This document shows, in pieces, positions 53,136 through 60,630 of a stretch of DNA of 64,000 nt (position 1 is its first letter; the number at the start of each line of letters is the position of its first letter). Below the pieces are notes generated by a model. That model saw only the letters and a program-made list of their open reading frames with translations, was not told where the DNA came from and did not search any database. Position numbers and translations under genes: made by a program. This stretch comes from Pseudomonas peradeniyensis (GTDB lineage Bacteria > Pseudomonadota > Gammaproteobacteria > Pseudomonadales > Pseudomonadaceae): NCBI RefSeq assembly GCF_014268935.2, contig NZ_JABWRJ020000004.1, positions 124,001-188,000 on the forward strand, read 5' to 3'.

Positions 53136-54230
53136 TCAGGCGCCGCTGGCCGGGGCCTGCAGGGTGTCTTCGGTGGCTTGCACGGCGGTACCGTCGCTCA
53201 GGCGCAACTGCCCGGACACCACCACCTGGTCGTCTTCGTTCAGGCCCTGCTCGATCACTACCCGACCGGCCTGGCGCTCGCCGGTGCGCACCGCCACCCG
53301 CTGCACCACCAGGGCATCGGCGGCGGCGTCGTGACGGGCGACGAACACCGTGTCGCCGTAGGCGGTGTAGGCCACCGCGGTTTCCGGCACGGTCAGCACC
53401 TGGCCGTCATCGGGGCTGGCCACCTGCACGCTGGCGTACATGCCGGCGGAAAGGCGCGCATCGGGCTTGGCCAGGGTAGCCTGGACCTGCACCGTGCGCG
53501 AACGGCCAATCAACGGGTCGATGGCGGTGATATGGGCAGTGAACGGGGTGTCGGGGAAGGCGTCCAGGCGCACCTCGACCGGCTGGCCGGGGCGCAACTG
53601 GGCGCTCAGTTGCTCCTCGAGGGAGAAGTTGACGTACAGGCTGCGGGTATCGATCAGGCTGACCACCGGATCACCGACATTGAGGTACTGGCCCTGGTTC
53701 ACCCGGCGGATCCCCAGGCGCCCGTCGAACGGCGCGCGCACCGCCTTCTGGGCGATCACCGCCTCGGTGCGGGCCAGCTCGCCCTGGGCCATGTCGCGGG
53801 CCGCCAGGGCGTTGTCCAGCTGTTCCTGGGTGGCGGCGTTCTCGCGCAGCAGGTCCTTGACCCGCCGGTGGTTGGTCCGCGCATTGTCCAGCTGGGCCTT
53901 CAGACGCAGGCGCTCGGCCTGCTCCGGGGCATCGTTGAGGGTGACCAGCACATCGCCCTTGCGCACCTGCTGGCCGGATGTGAAGTTGATCGCCGTCACC
54001 CGCCCGCCGATCTCGGCCGACACCAGCACCTGGTGCACCGCCTCCAACTCGCCGACGCCGTCGAAGGCGCGTTTTTGTGGTGCTTTCTGCACCGTGGCCA
54101 GGGCCACCTTGACCAGGTGCCGCGCCGGTGTCGCCGTGGCCTGGGCCTGGCCGGTGTGGCGCCAGGCCAGACCGCCGGCGGTGACCAGCGCCAGTACCAG
54201 GGCGCTGCCGAGTATCGCCTTGCTTTTCAT
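53136..54230 (-). CDS. RND efflux periplasmic adaptor
   Basis: A 364-residue membrane-fusion protein. An N-terminal signal anchor (AILGSALVLALVTAGGLAW) precedes the lipoyl half-motif (VSAEIGGRVTAINFTSGQQVRKGDVLVTLND), a helical hairpin (AQLDNARTNHRRVKDLLRENAATQEQLDNALAARDMAQ) and the second lipoyl half (VIAQKAVRAPFDGRLGIRRVNQGQYLNVGDPV). The start at ATG 54230 has GAGGA upstream; the longer frame overlaps the preceding gene and lacks a signal. It links the pump and the outer-membrane channel encoded downstream. Confidence 0.92.
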   Translation of the reverse strand: MKSKAILGSALVLALVTAGGLAWRHTGQAQATATPARHLVKVALATVQKAPQKRAFDGVGELEAVHQVLVSAEIGGRVTAINFTSGQQVRKGDVLVTLNDAPEQAERLRLKAQLDNARTNHRRVKDLLRENAATQEQLDNALAARDMAQGELARTEAVIAQKAVRAPFDGRLGIRRVNQGQYLNVGDPVVSLIDTRSLYVNFSLEEQLSAQLRPGQPVEVRLDAFPDTPFTAHITAIDPLIGRSRTVQVQATLAKPDARLSAGMYASVQVASPDDGQVLTVPETAVAYTAYGDTVFVARHDAAADALVVQRVAVRTGERQAGRVVIEQGLNEDDQVVVSGQLRLSDGTAVQATEDTLQAPASGA

Positions 54231-54244
54231 CGCGCGTCCTCGCC

Positions 54245-54730
54245 TCAGGCCCAATTCAGGTTGAACAGGAAGAACGCCAGGATCGCCCACAGCACCAGCA
54301 CCAGGTGGGTGAGCTGCAGGCCTTCCTGGCGAATCCAGTAGCCGAACCACAGGCCACCGAGCAGCATGGCGAAGGTGAAGGCGAGGAACGCAGCAAGCGC
54401 CAGGTTCAGCCAGGCGCGGGCCATGAGCGGGTCCTGGATGACGATCAGCCCGTAGCAGCCGACCCAGGCCGCCAGGCTGGCGACGACCTGCAGCAGCAGG
54501 ATCACCAGCAGCGCGGCGCGAGCCAGGCCGGTCGACTGGCAGGCCCGGCGCAGCAAGGGGAAGTCAATGGCTGGCGGTTGGCGCAGCGGCGCCATGGCCA
54601 GGGTGGCGCCGATGGCGCCGACGGAGCTGGCGAAAGCCTGCAGGTTGTTCAACACCGCGATGCTCAGCCACAACGCCAGGCCCACGGCCTGGATGGCCTG
54701 GAACAGCCACAGGGAGGTGTGCAAATCCAT
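54245..54730 (-). CDS. predicted small integral membrane protein (DUF2165-like)
   Basis: A 161-residue protein with four hydrophobic helices: LFQAIQAVGLALWLSIAVLNNLQAF, AALLVILLLQVVASLAAWVGC, LNLALAAFLAFTFAMLLGGLWFGYWI, and LVLVLWAILAFFLF. The conserved Asn-Asn near the end of helix 1 and the Gly-Trp pairs suggest DUF2165, but the match is from memory and moderate. It begins at ATG 54730 and ends 14 bp before the adaptor gene, so it is likely the first gene of the efflux operon. Function unknown. Confidence 0.6.
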   Translation of the reverse strand: MDLHTSLWLFQAIQAVGLALWLSIAVLNNLQAFASSVGAIGATLAMAPLRQPPAIDFPLLRRACQSTGLARAALLVILLLQVVASLAAWVGCYGLIVIQDPLMARAWLNLALAAFLAFTFAMLLGGLWFGYWIRQEGLQLTHLVLVLWAILAFFLFNLNWA

Positions 54731-54819
54731 ATCAACGTCCGTATTGATGGCCTGACCAGGGGGAACAGGCAATTACACAAGAAAACGCTTGGATATTAGA
54801 GGCAGCCTTGCCGATGCAC

Positions 54820-54844
54820 AAGCGCCCCTATTACAGGGGCGCTT
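54820..54844. terminator. strong hairpin, likely terminator
   Basis: AAGCGCCCCT pairs perfectly with AGGGGCGCTT around a 5-nt loop (ATTAC). It lies between the SotB-like gene and the efflux operon, both minus strand. There is no T-run on either side. Confidence 0.55.
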
Positions 54845-54918
54845 GTTGTCAGGGGGATTGATGCGGATCAGTCGGGAGGAATTCCCAGGGATGGAGGTGC
54901 CGAGAACCGGGGCTTTTT

Positions 54919-55006
54919 CTGTAGGAGCGGCTTTAGCCGCGATGCAGGCAACGCGGAGCCTGGCACCCGCTTCGCGGGTCATCGCGGCTAAAGCCGCTCC
55001 TACAGA
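54919..55006. repeat. paired REP-like palindrome
   Basis: CTGTAGGAGCGGCTTTAGCC at the left and GGCTAAAGCCGCTCCTACAG at the right are perfect inverted arms, with a CCCGCTTCGCGGG hairpin between. It directly follows the SotB-like gene's stop codon side. Confidence 0.88.
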
Positions 55007-55015
55007 GGTCGCGGT

Positions 55016-56230
55016 TCAGGCCTGGCCGGGAACTCGCGTCAAAGCTTCGCGAAAGCGCTGGGTGCTGGCCAGCGCCAGCACCAGGCCGACCACCGCCACA
55101 CCGCCACCGACCAGGCCGATATGCGCCACGCCCAGCTGGCTGCTGACGATGCTGCCCAGCAGCGCGCCGCCGCCGATGCCGATGTTGTAGATCCCCGAGA
55201 ACAGCGCCATGGCCACGTCGGTGGCGTCCGAGGCGAGCTTGAGGGTCTTGGACTGCAGGGCCAGGCTGAAGCTCAGGATGGCCACGCCCCAGACCATGCT
55301 CAGCCCGGCGAATACCGGGAAGTCGCCCGACAGCGGCAATAGCAGCAGCAGGCAGGCGGCCAGGGCGCCGATGGCCCCCACCAGGAAGCCATGGGGGAAA
55401 CGCTCGCTGTAGCGGCTGAACAGCACCGAACCGAACACCCCGGCGCCCCCGAACAGCAACAGCAGCAGCGTGGTGCGCTCGCCGCCGATCTGCGCCACGT
55501 GCAGGGCGAACGGCTCGATGTAGCTGTAGGCGGTGAACTGCGCGGTGATCACCAACGTCACCAGCACGTAGGTGATCACCAGCGCCGGGCGGCGGAACAG
55601 GATCGGCAGGCTGCGCAGCGAGCCGGAGTTCTGGCTCGGCAGCAGCGGCAGCGACTTCATCAGGCACAGCATGGTCGCCAGCGCCACCCCGGCAATGCAC
55701 AGGAAGGTGATGCGCCAGCCCAGCGCCTCGCCCACCACCCGCCCCAGCGGAATGCCCATGACCATCGCCAGGGTGGTGCCGGTGGCCAACAGGCCCAGCG
55801 CCTTGGCCTGCTGGCCGGGCGGCGCCACGCGCACCGCCAGCGACGCGGTGATGGCCCAGAACACGGCGTGAGCCAGGGCGATGCCGATGCGGCTGACCAG
55901 CAGCATGGCGAAGCTCTGCGACAACCACGACAACAGGTGGCTGGCGATGAACACCAGGAACACCAGCAGCAGCAGGCGTCGGCGCTCGATGTTGCGGGTC
56001 ATCAGCATCATCGGCAGCGATGCCAGCGCCACCACCCAGGCATAGATGGTCAGCATCAGGCCGACCTGCGCGGTGGTCATCTCGAAGCTGCGGCCGATAT
56101 CGCTGAGCAGCGCCACCGGGACGAACTCGGTGGTGTTGAAGATGAACGCCGCCAGGGCCAGGGCGATGACGCTCAACCAACTGCCGTTGCCGGCCGTGGG
56201 GGGCATTGAGGTGGGTACGGGTCCATTCAT
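55016..56230 (-). CDS. sotB: MFS sugar efflux transporter, SotB-like
   Basis: A 404-residue 12-helix major facilitator. Long stretches agree with E. coli SotB (YdeA): AAFIFNTTEFVPVALLSDIG, TAQVGLMLTIYAWVVAL, SRIGIALAHAVFWAITASLA, PLLPSQNSGSLRSLP, and ATDVAMALFSGIYNIGIGGGALLG. SotB-type proteins export arabinose, IPTG-like glycosides and other sugars by proton antiport. ATG 56230 gives the family's N-terminus. It is divergent from the propeller-protein gene; no local regulator is seen. Confidence 0.9.
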   Translation of the reverse strand: MNGPVPTSMPPTAGNGSWLSVIALALAAFIFNTTEFVPVALLSDIGRSFEMTTAQVGLMLTIYAWVVALASLPMMLMTRNIERRRLLLLVFLVFIASHLLSWLSQSFAMLLVSRIGIALAHAVFWAITASLAVRVAPPGQQAKALGLLATGTTLAMVMGIPLGRVVGEALGWRITFLCIAGVALATMLCLMKSLPLLPSQNSGSLRSLPILFRRPALVITYVLVTLVITAQFTAYSYIEPFALHVAQIGGERTTLLLLLFGGAGVFGSVLFSRYSERFPHGFLVGAIGALAACLLLLLPLSGDFPVFAGLSMVWGVAILSFSLALQSKTLKLASDATDVAMALFSGIYNIGIGGGALLGSIVSSQLGVAHIGLVGGGVAVVGLVLALASTQRFREALTRVPGQA

Positions 56231-56438
56231 GTGAAGAGGTTTTTCTCCGCGGGCAAGGCAACAGGACGCACATCGCCTGCCCAGGTGCCAGGCCGGTGAC
56301 GCACGTTTGATTATTGGAAGGATGCCCAGCATGGTACGCATCAAGCCCGGACCTCACAACCATGGACGCGGACGGAGTACCATGCACCTTTTTGTTGCAT
56401 CGCCACCCACCCTGCGGAACAAGGAGTTCGATCCGCCC

Positions 56439-57755
56439 ATGGACAAGCAGCACCCCCAGCAGCAATGGCGCGAGGCGGTCATCGCCTACGCCGAGGCCAT
56501 CAACCGCTATGTCGCGCAGGGCCGTGCGCAAGGCTGGGACGATCTGGAGGAGCCGCAGGCAGCGGCCACCGAACACCTGCTCGACGCCTGGCTGGCGGCG
56601 TTGCGGGCCATCAACCGGCCCGGCGTCGAGCCGGCGCAGCGCCAGCTGTTCCGTGAGGCCTGGCCACCGGCGCACCTGCCGCTGGTGCCCTTGTTCGAGG
56701 AACAGGCCCAGGGCATCGGCAACCTGCTGCTGCTCGACGACGGCAGCCTGCTGGCGCGCATCGGCATGCCGTTCGACCGGGGCCAGGTGCTGCGCATCGA
56801 CGACCAGGGCGTCACTCCGGTGATCGGCGTCGAGCATTTCGGCCGCTGCCCGCAACGACGCTACTACGCCCTGGCCAATGCCGAAGGGGTGCGCGTGACC
56901 GATGGCTGGGGCGGCCCGCAGGTGGCCAGGCTGGCCTGGCCTCATGGCCTGGAAGGGTTGCCGGCCGGCTACCCGTTCGACCCCCTCGACCTGCCGCCGG
57001 TACCCACCGCGCTGCTGCCCTTCCCCGATGGCCAGCGGGTCCTGCTGGTCAGCAGCGACGGCATCTTCGTGCTCGCCGCCAGCGGTGCCACGCGCCTGTT
57101 GCCGCGGCAGACAGAGATTCTCGATGAACTGCGCCAGGGCACCGATCCGGACGACATCGTCCTGGGCCTGGCCATGGAGCATGCCGCGCTGTCACCGGAT
57201 GGCCGGTTGATCGCCCTGGGCGAGCAATGCGGCCGACACCTGGTGCTCGACGAGCAGTTCGAGCCCATCGCCGAAGTGGGCCCGGCCAGCGAATACCCGC
57301 ACTTCGCCCTGTTCAACCGGCGTGGCGACCAACTGATCCTCAACGCCTGCCACTTCTACCGGGGCGGCACCGTCGGCGTGCGGGTGGCCGACCTGCCGGG
57401 GCTGGACACCGGTTTCTACAGTGAGGACCCGCGCACGCCGCTGTTGCAGGACGGCGCACGGATCTACGCCGGAGTGGCCCGTGAAAGCGAGTACATCGTC
57501 GGCGACGCCCATGGCTACCTGCGCGCCTTCGGCGAGGACGGCAGCGAGCACTGGCAGCACTACCTCGGCTCGACCATCAGCGCCATGGACATCAGCGCCG
57601 ATGGCCGCACCCTGGCGGTGGCCAGCCATGCCGGTTTCATTTCACTGATCGCCCTGGACAGCGGCAGGCCGCAATGGCAGATCGGCACCGGGCCGCATGG
57701 CGAGGTGCGGCGCTGGTTGTGCTGGAAGGGATTCGAGCAGCCGCTGGCCTGGTAG
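56439..57755 (+). CDS. predicted beta-propeller (WD40/PQQ-like) protein
   Basis: A 438-residue protein without an evident signal peptide. After a helical N-terminal region (REAVIAYAEAINRYVAQG, AATEHLLDAWLAALRAIN) it contains repeated short beta units such as LLLLDDGSLLARIG, LLPFPDGQRVLLVSSDGIFVL, AALSPDGRLIALGEQCG and AMDISADGRTLAVASHAGFISLIAL, typical of a propeller. No catalytic residues are recognised. GGAG lies 11 bp before ATG 56439; ATG 56382 is an alternative start. No functional context: a pump gene is divergent and a hydroxylase gene convergent. Confidence 0.75.
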   Translation: MDKQHPQQQWREAVIAYAEAINRYVAQGRAQGWDDLEEPQAAATEHLLDAWLAALRAINRPGVEPAQRQLFREAWPPAHLPLVPLFEEQAQGIGNLLLLDDGSLLARIGMPFDRGQVLRIDDQGVTPVIGVEHFGRCPQRRYYALANAEGVRVTDGWGGPQVARLAWPHGLEGLPAGYPFDPLDLPPVPTALLPFPDGQRVLLVSSDGIFVLAASGATRLLPRQTEILDELRQGTDPDDIVLGLAMEHAALSPDGRLIALGEQCGRHLVLDEQFEPIAEVGPASEYPHFALFNRRGDQLILNACHFYRGGTVGVRVADLPGLDTGFYSEDPRTPLLQDGARIYAGVARESEYIVGDAHGYLRAFGEDGSEHWQHYLGSTISAMDISADGRTLAVASHAGFISLIALDSGRPQWQIGTGPHGEVRRWLCWKGFEQPLAW

Positions 57756-57791
57756 GCCGGCGGCGCCTGAAGGTCGGGAAACGCGTGAAGC

Positions 57792-58253
57792 TCAGCCCCG
57801 CCGCCGTTTCAGCTGTTGCTTCAGCACCCGCAAGGGGGGCGCATAGAAGAAGCCGAACGACACGCTGCCCTGGCGCCCCTTCACCGCATGGTGCAGGCGG
57901 TGCGCCCGATACAGGCGCCTGAGGTAGCGGTTGACCGGCTTTGGTGCTCGCGGCCAGTGCCGGTGGAAGAAGCCATCGTGGGCCAGCACATAGGCCACGC
58001 CATACCCCGCCACCCCAGCGCCAACCCACTGCAACGGCGCATGCCCGGCCTTGCCCAGGGCCACCAGTGCCGAGGCGATCAGGCCCAGGGCCAGCAGGTA
58101 GAGGTCGTTGGTCTCCAGCATGCCCAGCTGCGGCTCGTGGTGCGAGCGGTGCAGCCACCAGCCCCAGCCGTGCATGACGTACTTGTGGGCCAGCGTGCCG
58201 ACGCCCTCCATGGCCACCAGGGTGCCGAACAGCACGGCGAGATTGAACAACAT
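57792..58253 (-). CDS. crtZ: beta-carotene hydroxylase-like (CrtZ) membrane di-iron protein
   Basis: A 153-residue membrane protein of the fatty-acid hydroxylase superfamily. The histidine clusters fit CrtZ: HKYVMHGWGWWLHRSHHEP, HDGFFHRHWP and HRLHHAVKGRQGSVSFGFFYAPP. CrtZ adds hydroxyl groups to the rings of beta-carotene to give zeaxanthin. No other carotenoid gene (crtE, B, I, Y, X) is present in the window, so either the pathway lies elsewhere or the enzyme acts on another lipid. ATG 58253 is the natural start. The gene is divergent from the methyltransferase, 73 bp apart. Confidence 0.82.
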   Translation of the reverse strand: MLFNLAVLFGTLVAMEGVGTLAHKYVMHGWGWWLHRSHHEPQLGMLETNDLYLLALGLIASALVALGKAGHAPLQWVGAGVAGYGVAYVLAHDGFFHRHWPRAPKPVNRYLRRLYRAHRLHHAVKGRQGSVSFGFFYAPPLRVLKQQLKRRRG

Positions 58254-58326
58254 GGATCGGTCCGGGGGTTTGGCAACGAAAGGCGCAAGGGTACCATTGC
58301 CGCCAGGTCATTCGGAGGGATTTTCC

Positions 58327-59097
58327 ATGAAGGATGTGCACGTCTCAGCCAGCACCGGCTACACCCGCCAGTCGAGCAACTACGAGCAGGGCCGGCCCGA
58401 CTATCCCAGCGCCTTGCAGGGCTGGCTGCGCGACACCCTGGGTATCGGCGCCGGCACCCCGGTGCTCGACCTGGGCGCTGGCACCGGCAAGTTCACCCGC
58501 CTGCTCGCCGCGTTGGCGCCGCGTCTGACGGCGGTGGAGCCGGTGGCTGCCATGCGCGAGCGATTCAGCGAGCGACTGCCGGAGGTCCCCGTGCTCGAAG
58601 GCACCGCCCAGCACATCCCGCTGGCCGACGCCAGCCAACAGGTGCTGGTCTGCGCCCAGGCTTTCCACTGGTTCGCCGACGCCGCCGCCCTGCGCGAAAT
58701 GCACCGGGTGCTGGCGCCGGGCGGCCGCCTTGGGCTGATCTGGAACGTGCGCGACGAAGCAGTGGACTGGGTGGCGCGGATCACCGAGATCATCACCCCC
58801 TATGAGGGCGACACCCCGCGCTTCCACACCGGTCGCTGGCGCGACGCCTTCGCGGGCAGCCGCTTCAGCGCGCCGCAACTGACCACCCTGCCCCACATCC
58901 ATGAAGGCAGCCCGCAGACGGTGATCCTCGAACGCCTGCGCTCGGTCAGCTTCATCGCCGCCCTGCCCCAGGCCGAACAGGACAGGGTCATGGCCCGGTT
59001 GCAGGACCTGATCGACAACCACCCGGACCTCAAGGGCCGCGAGCGCATCGCCTTCCCCTACCGGACCCAGGCCTACGTCTGCCAGCGCCTGGCGTAA
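58327..59097 (+). CDS. class I SAM-dependent methyltransferase
   Basis: A 256-residue cytoplasmic methyltransferase (Methyltransf_11 type). The SAM-binding motif I is VLDLGAGTGKFTRLLA, with acidic end AVEP for the ribose, and the post-motif VCAQAFHWFADAAALREMHRVLAPGGRLGLIW. ATG 58327 is preceded by GGAGGG at 8 bp, a strong ribosome-binding site. The N-terminal phrase NYEQGRPDYP is common among unassigned methyltransferases of this size. The substrate cannot be predicted. Confidence 0.88.
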   Translation: MKDVHVSASTGYTRQSSNYEQGRPDYPSALQGWLRDTLGIGAGTPVLDLGAGTGKFTRLLAALAPRLTAVEPVAAMRERFSERLPEVPVLEGTAQHIPLADASQQVLVCAQAFHWFADAAALREMHRVLAPGGRLGLIWNVRDEAVDWVARITEIITPYEGDTPRFHTGRWRDAFAGSRFSAPQLTTLPHIHEGSPQTVILERLRSVSFIAALPQAEQDRVMARLQDLIDNHPDLKGRERIAFPYRTQAYVCQRLA

Positions 59098-59115
59098 CGC
59101 AATTGTCATGATTCA

Positions 59116-59142
59116 CGCCTTGACCCTGCGCGGGTCAAGGCG
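59116..59142. terminator. perfect hairpin after the methyltransferase gene
   Basis: CGCCTTGACCC pairs with GGGTCAAGGCG (11 bp, loop TGCGC), 18 bp after the methyltransferase stop. No T-run follows. It may also be the start of the mgtC leader structure. Confidence 0.6.
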
Positions 59143-59435
59143 TATGGTCCGCCGCGCATTCAAGCATCCCCCACACAGGAGTCCCCTGCATTGGACAGTA
59201 GCCCCAGTCGATTGCGACAGGCCCACACGGCGAGCTAGTCCGGCAGCGTTCCTGCCACTGTCTCGCCGCACACGGTAGACGGTGGTTCCCTTCGGCCCTG
59301 CGGGGTTGAACATTCCTCCTTCCCTTCCTGCCCTGCCACCTGGCATGGCACGTGGTCCTGCGCATTCCTCGCTTTCATTCGCGCCGTCTGCGGTCGGTGC
59401 TCGTGCGGGCCATTGCCCGCGGAACGGAGTTCGCT
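59143..59435 (+). promoter_or_regulatory. long structured leader of mgtC with a possible leader peptide
   Basis: About 290 bp precede mgtC without a conserved gene. ACAGGAG followed by TTG 59191 opens a 15-codon frame (MDSSPSRLRQAHTAS) ending at TAG 59236-59238. Several hairpins follow, e.g. CCCTTCGGCCCTGCGGGG near 59289. mgtC genes in enterobacteria are controlled by leader peptides and Mg2+-responsive attenuation; a similar mechanism here is only a suggestion. Confidence 0.35.
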
Positions 59436-60149
59436 ATGGATTGGAAAATCTTTCTGCTGCGCGTCAGCGTGGCCCTGCTGCTCGGCGCCCTGATCGGTGC
59501 CGAGCGTCAACTGCGTCAGCGCCTGACGGGCCTGCGCACCAACGCCCTGGTCAGCACCGGCGCCTGCCTGTTCGTGCTGATGACCCAGGCCGTGCCGGGC
59601 ATGGCGCCCACCGATGCCTCGCGCATCGCCGCCTATGTGGTGTCGGGCATCGGCTTTCTCGGCGGTGGCGTGATCATGCGCGACGGCTTCAACGTACGCG
59701 GCCTGAACACCGCCGCCACCCTCTGGTGCACCGCCGCGGTCGGCGTGCTGTGCAGCCTCGGCTTGCTGCTGGAGGCCTCCCTGGGCAGCCTGGTGGTGCT
59801 GTGCGCCAACATCCTGCTGCGCGACCTCGCCCAGCGCCTGGACCGCCAGGACGTGGTGCCGGCCAGCGAGGTCGAGCAGCGATACGAGGTACGCATCGTC
59901 TGCCGCGCCGAGGACGAGATCCAGGTGCGCAGCTTGATGCTGCACAGCCTCAGCGACCCGGGCCTGCGCCTGCAGTCGCTGCACAGCGAGGACCTGGCCG
60001 ATCCGGCACGCCTGGAAGTGCGCGCCGAGCTGCTCGGCACGCCGCAGGCGCCGACCCAGCTGGAGCGCCTGGTCGGGCGGGTGAGCCTGGAGAAAGGCGT
60101 CAGCTCGGTGCGCTGGCAGTTGCAGGCTCAGGGTCTGCCCTCTGACTAG
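59436..60149 (+). CDS. mgtC: MgtC/SapB-family membrane protein
   Basis: A 237-residue protein. The N-terminal MgtC domain has about four helices with the hallmark GALIGAERQLRQRLTGLRTNALVSTGACLFVLM and GIGFLGGGVIMRDGFNVRGLNTAATLWCTAAVG. A C-terminal ACT-like soluble domain follows (RYEVRIVCRAEDEIQVRSLMLH). MgtC proteins inhibit the F-type ATP synthase and help survival in low magnesium and in macrophages. ATG 59436 has GGAG 6-7 bp upstream. It converges with, and overlaps by 4 bp, the DksA2 gene on the opposite strand. Confidence 0.92.
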   Translation: MDWKIFLLRVSVALLLGALIGAERQLRQRLTGLRTNALVSTGACLFVLMTQAVPGMAPTDASRIAAYVVSGIGFLGGGVIMRDGFNVRGLNTAATLWCTAAVGVLCSLGLLLEASLGSLVVLCANILLRDLAQRLDRQDVVPASEVEQRYEVRIVCRAEDEIQVRSLMLHSLSDPGLRLQSLHSEDLADPARLEVRAELLGTPQAPTQLERLVGRVSLEKGVSSVRWQLQAQGLPSD

Positions 60150-60553
60150 ACGTCGTCCCGCACGTGCCGCTCGCGCAGCTCCTGGCGCTCCTTGGCCTCG
60201 ACGCACAGGGTGGCGGTGGGCCGCAGCAGCAGGCGGCGCAGGCCGATCGGCTCGCCGGTTTCCTCGCACCAGCCGTAATCGCCCCGGGCCAGGCGCTCCA
60301 GCGCCTGGTCGATCTTGTCCAGCAGCTTCTTCTCCCGCTCCAGCGAGCGCAGTTGCCAGTGGCGCTCCTCCTCGGCGCTGCCGATGTCGGCGGGGTCGCT
60401 GTGCACTTCCTGTTCGCGCAGGGCGCGCAACTCCTGCTCGATGCGCGTCTGCAACTCGCCGCGCTGGGTCAGCAGCAGGTTGCGGAAGAACTGGCGCTGA
60501 GGCTCATTCATGTAGGCGCTGGTGGGTTGTTGCAGCAGTTGCTCTTCAGTCAT
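60146..60553 (-). CDS. dksA2: DksA2, zinc-independent DksA paralogue
   Basis: A 135-residue RNA polymerase-binding transcription factor of the DksA/TraR family. The coiled-coil tip has the conserved acidic pair (HSDPADIGSAEEER). The zinc finger, normally four cysteines, is reduced to C96-x-x-T99 and C117-x-x-A120. That is the signature of P. aeruginosa DksA2 (PA5536), which replaces DksA when zinc is scarce. ATG 60553 has GGAG 8 bp upstream. It lies 77 bp after the pyrQ-like gene with a REP unit between, so it is probably in the same Zur-controlled operon. Confidence 0.93.
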   Translation of the reverse strand: MTEEQLLQQPTSAYMNEPQRQFFRNLLLTQRGELQTRIEQELRALREQEVHSDPADIGSAEEERHWQLRSLEREKKLLDKIDQALERLARGDYGWCEETGEPIGLRRLLLRPTATLCVEAKERQELRERHVRDDV

Positions 60554-60573
60554 GGATGTAACTCCGGAATGCT

Positions 60574-60620
60574 GGGGGCGCCTTGCGCCCCTTTCGCGGC
60601 GCGAGACCGCTCCTACAGGA
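60574..60620. repeat. single REP unit
   Basis: GGGGGCGCCTTGCGCCCC and TTTCGCGGCGCGAGACCGCT, then CCTACAGGA, form one REP half. It lies between the pyrQ-like stop and the dksA2 start, so it may stabilise or trim the operon mRNA there. Confidence 0.75.
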
Positions 60621-60630
60621 ACTGGGGGAT

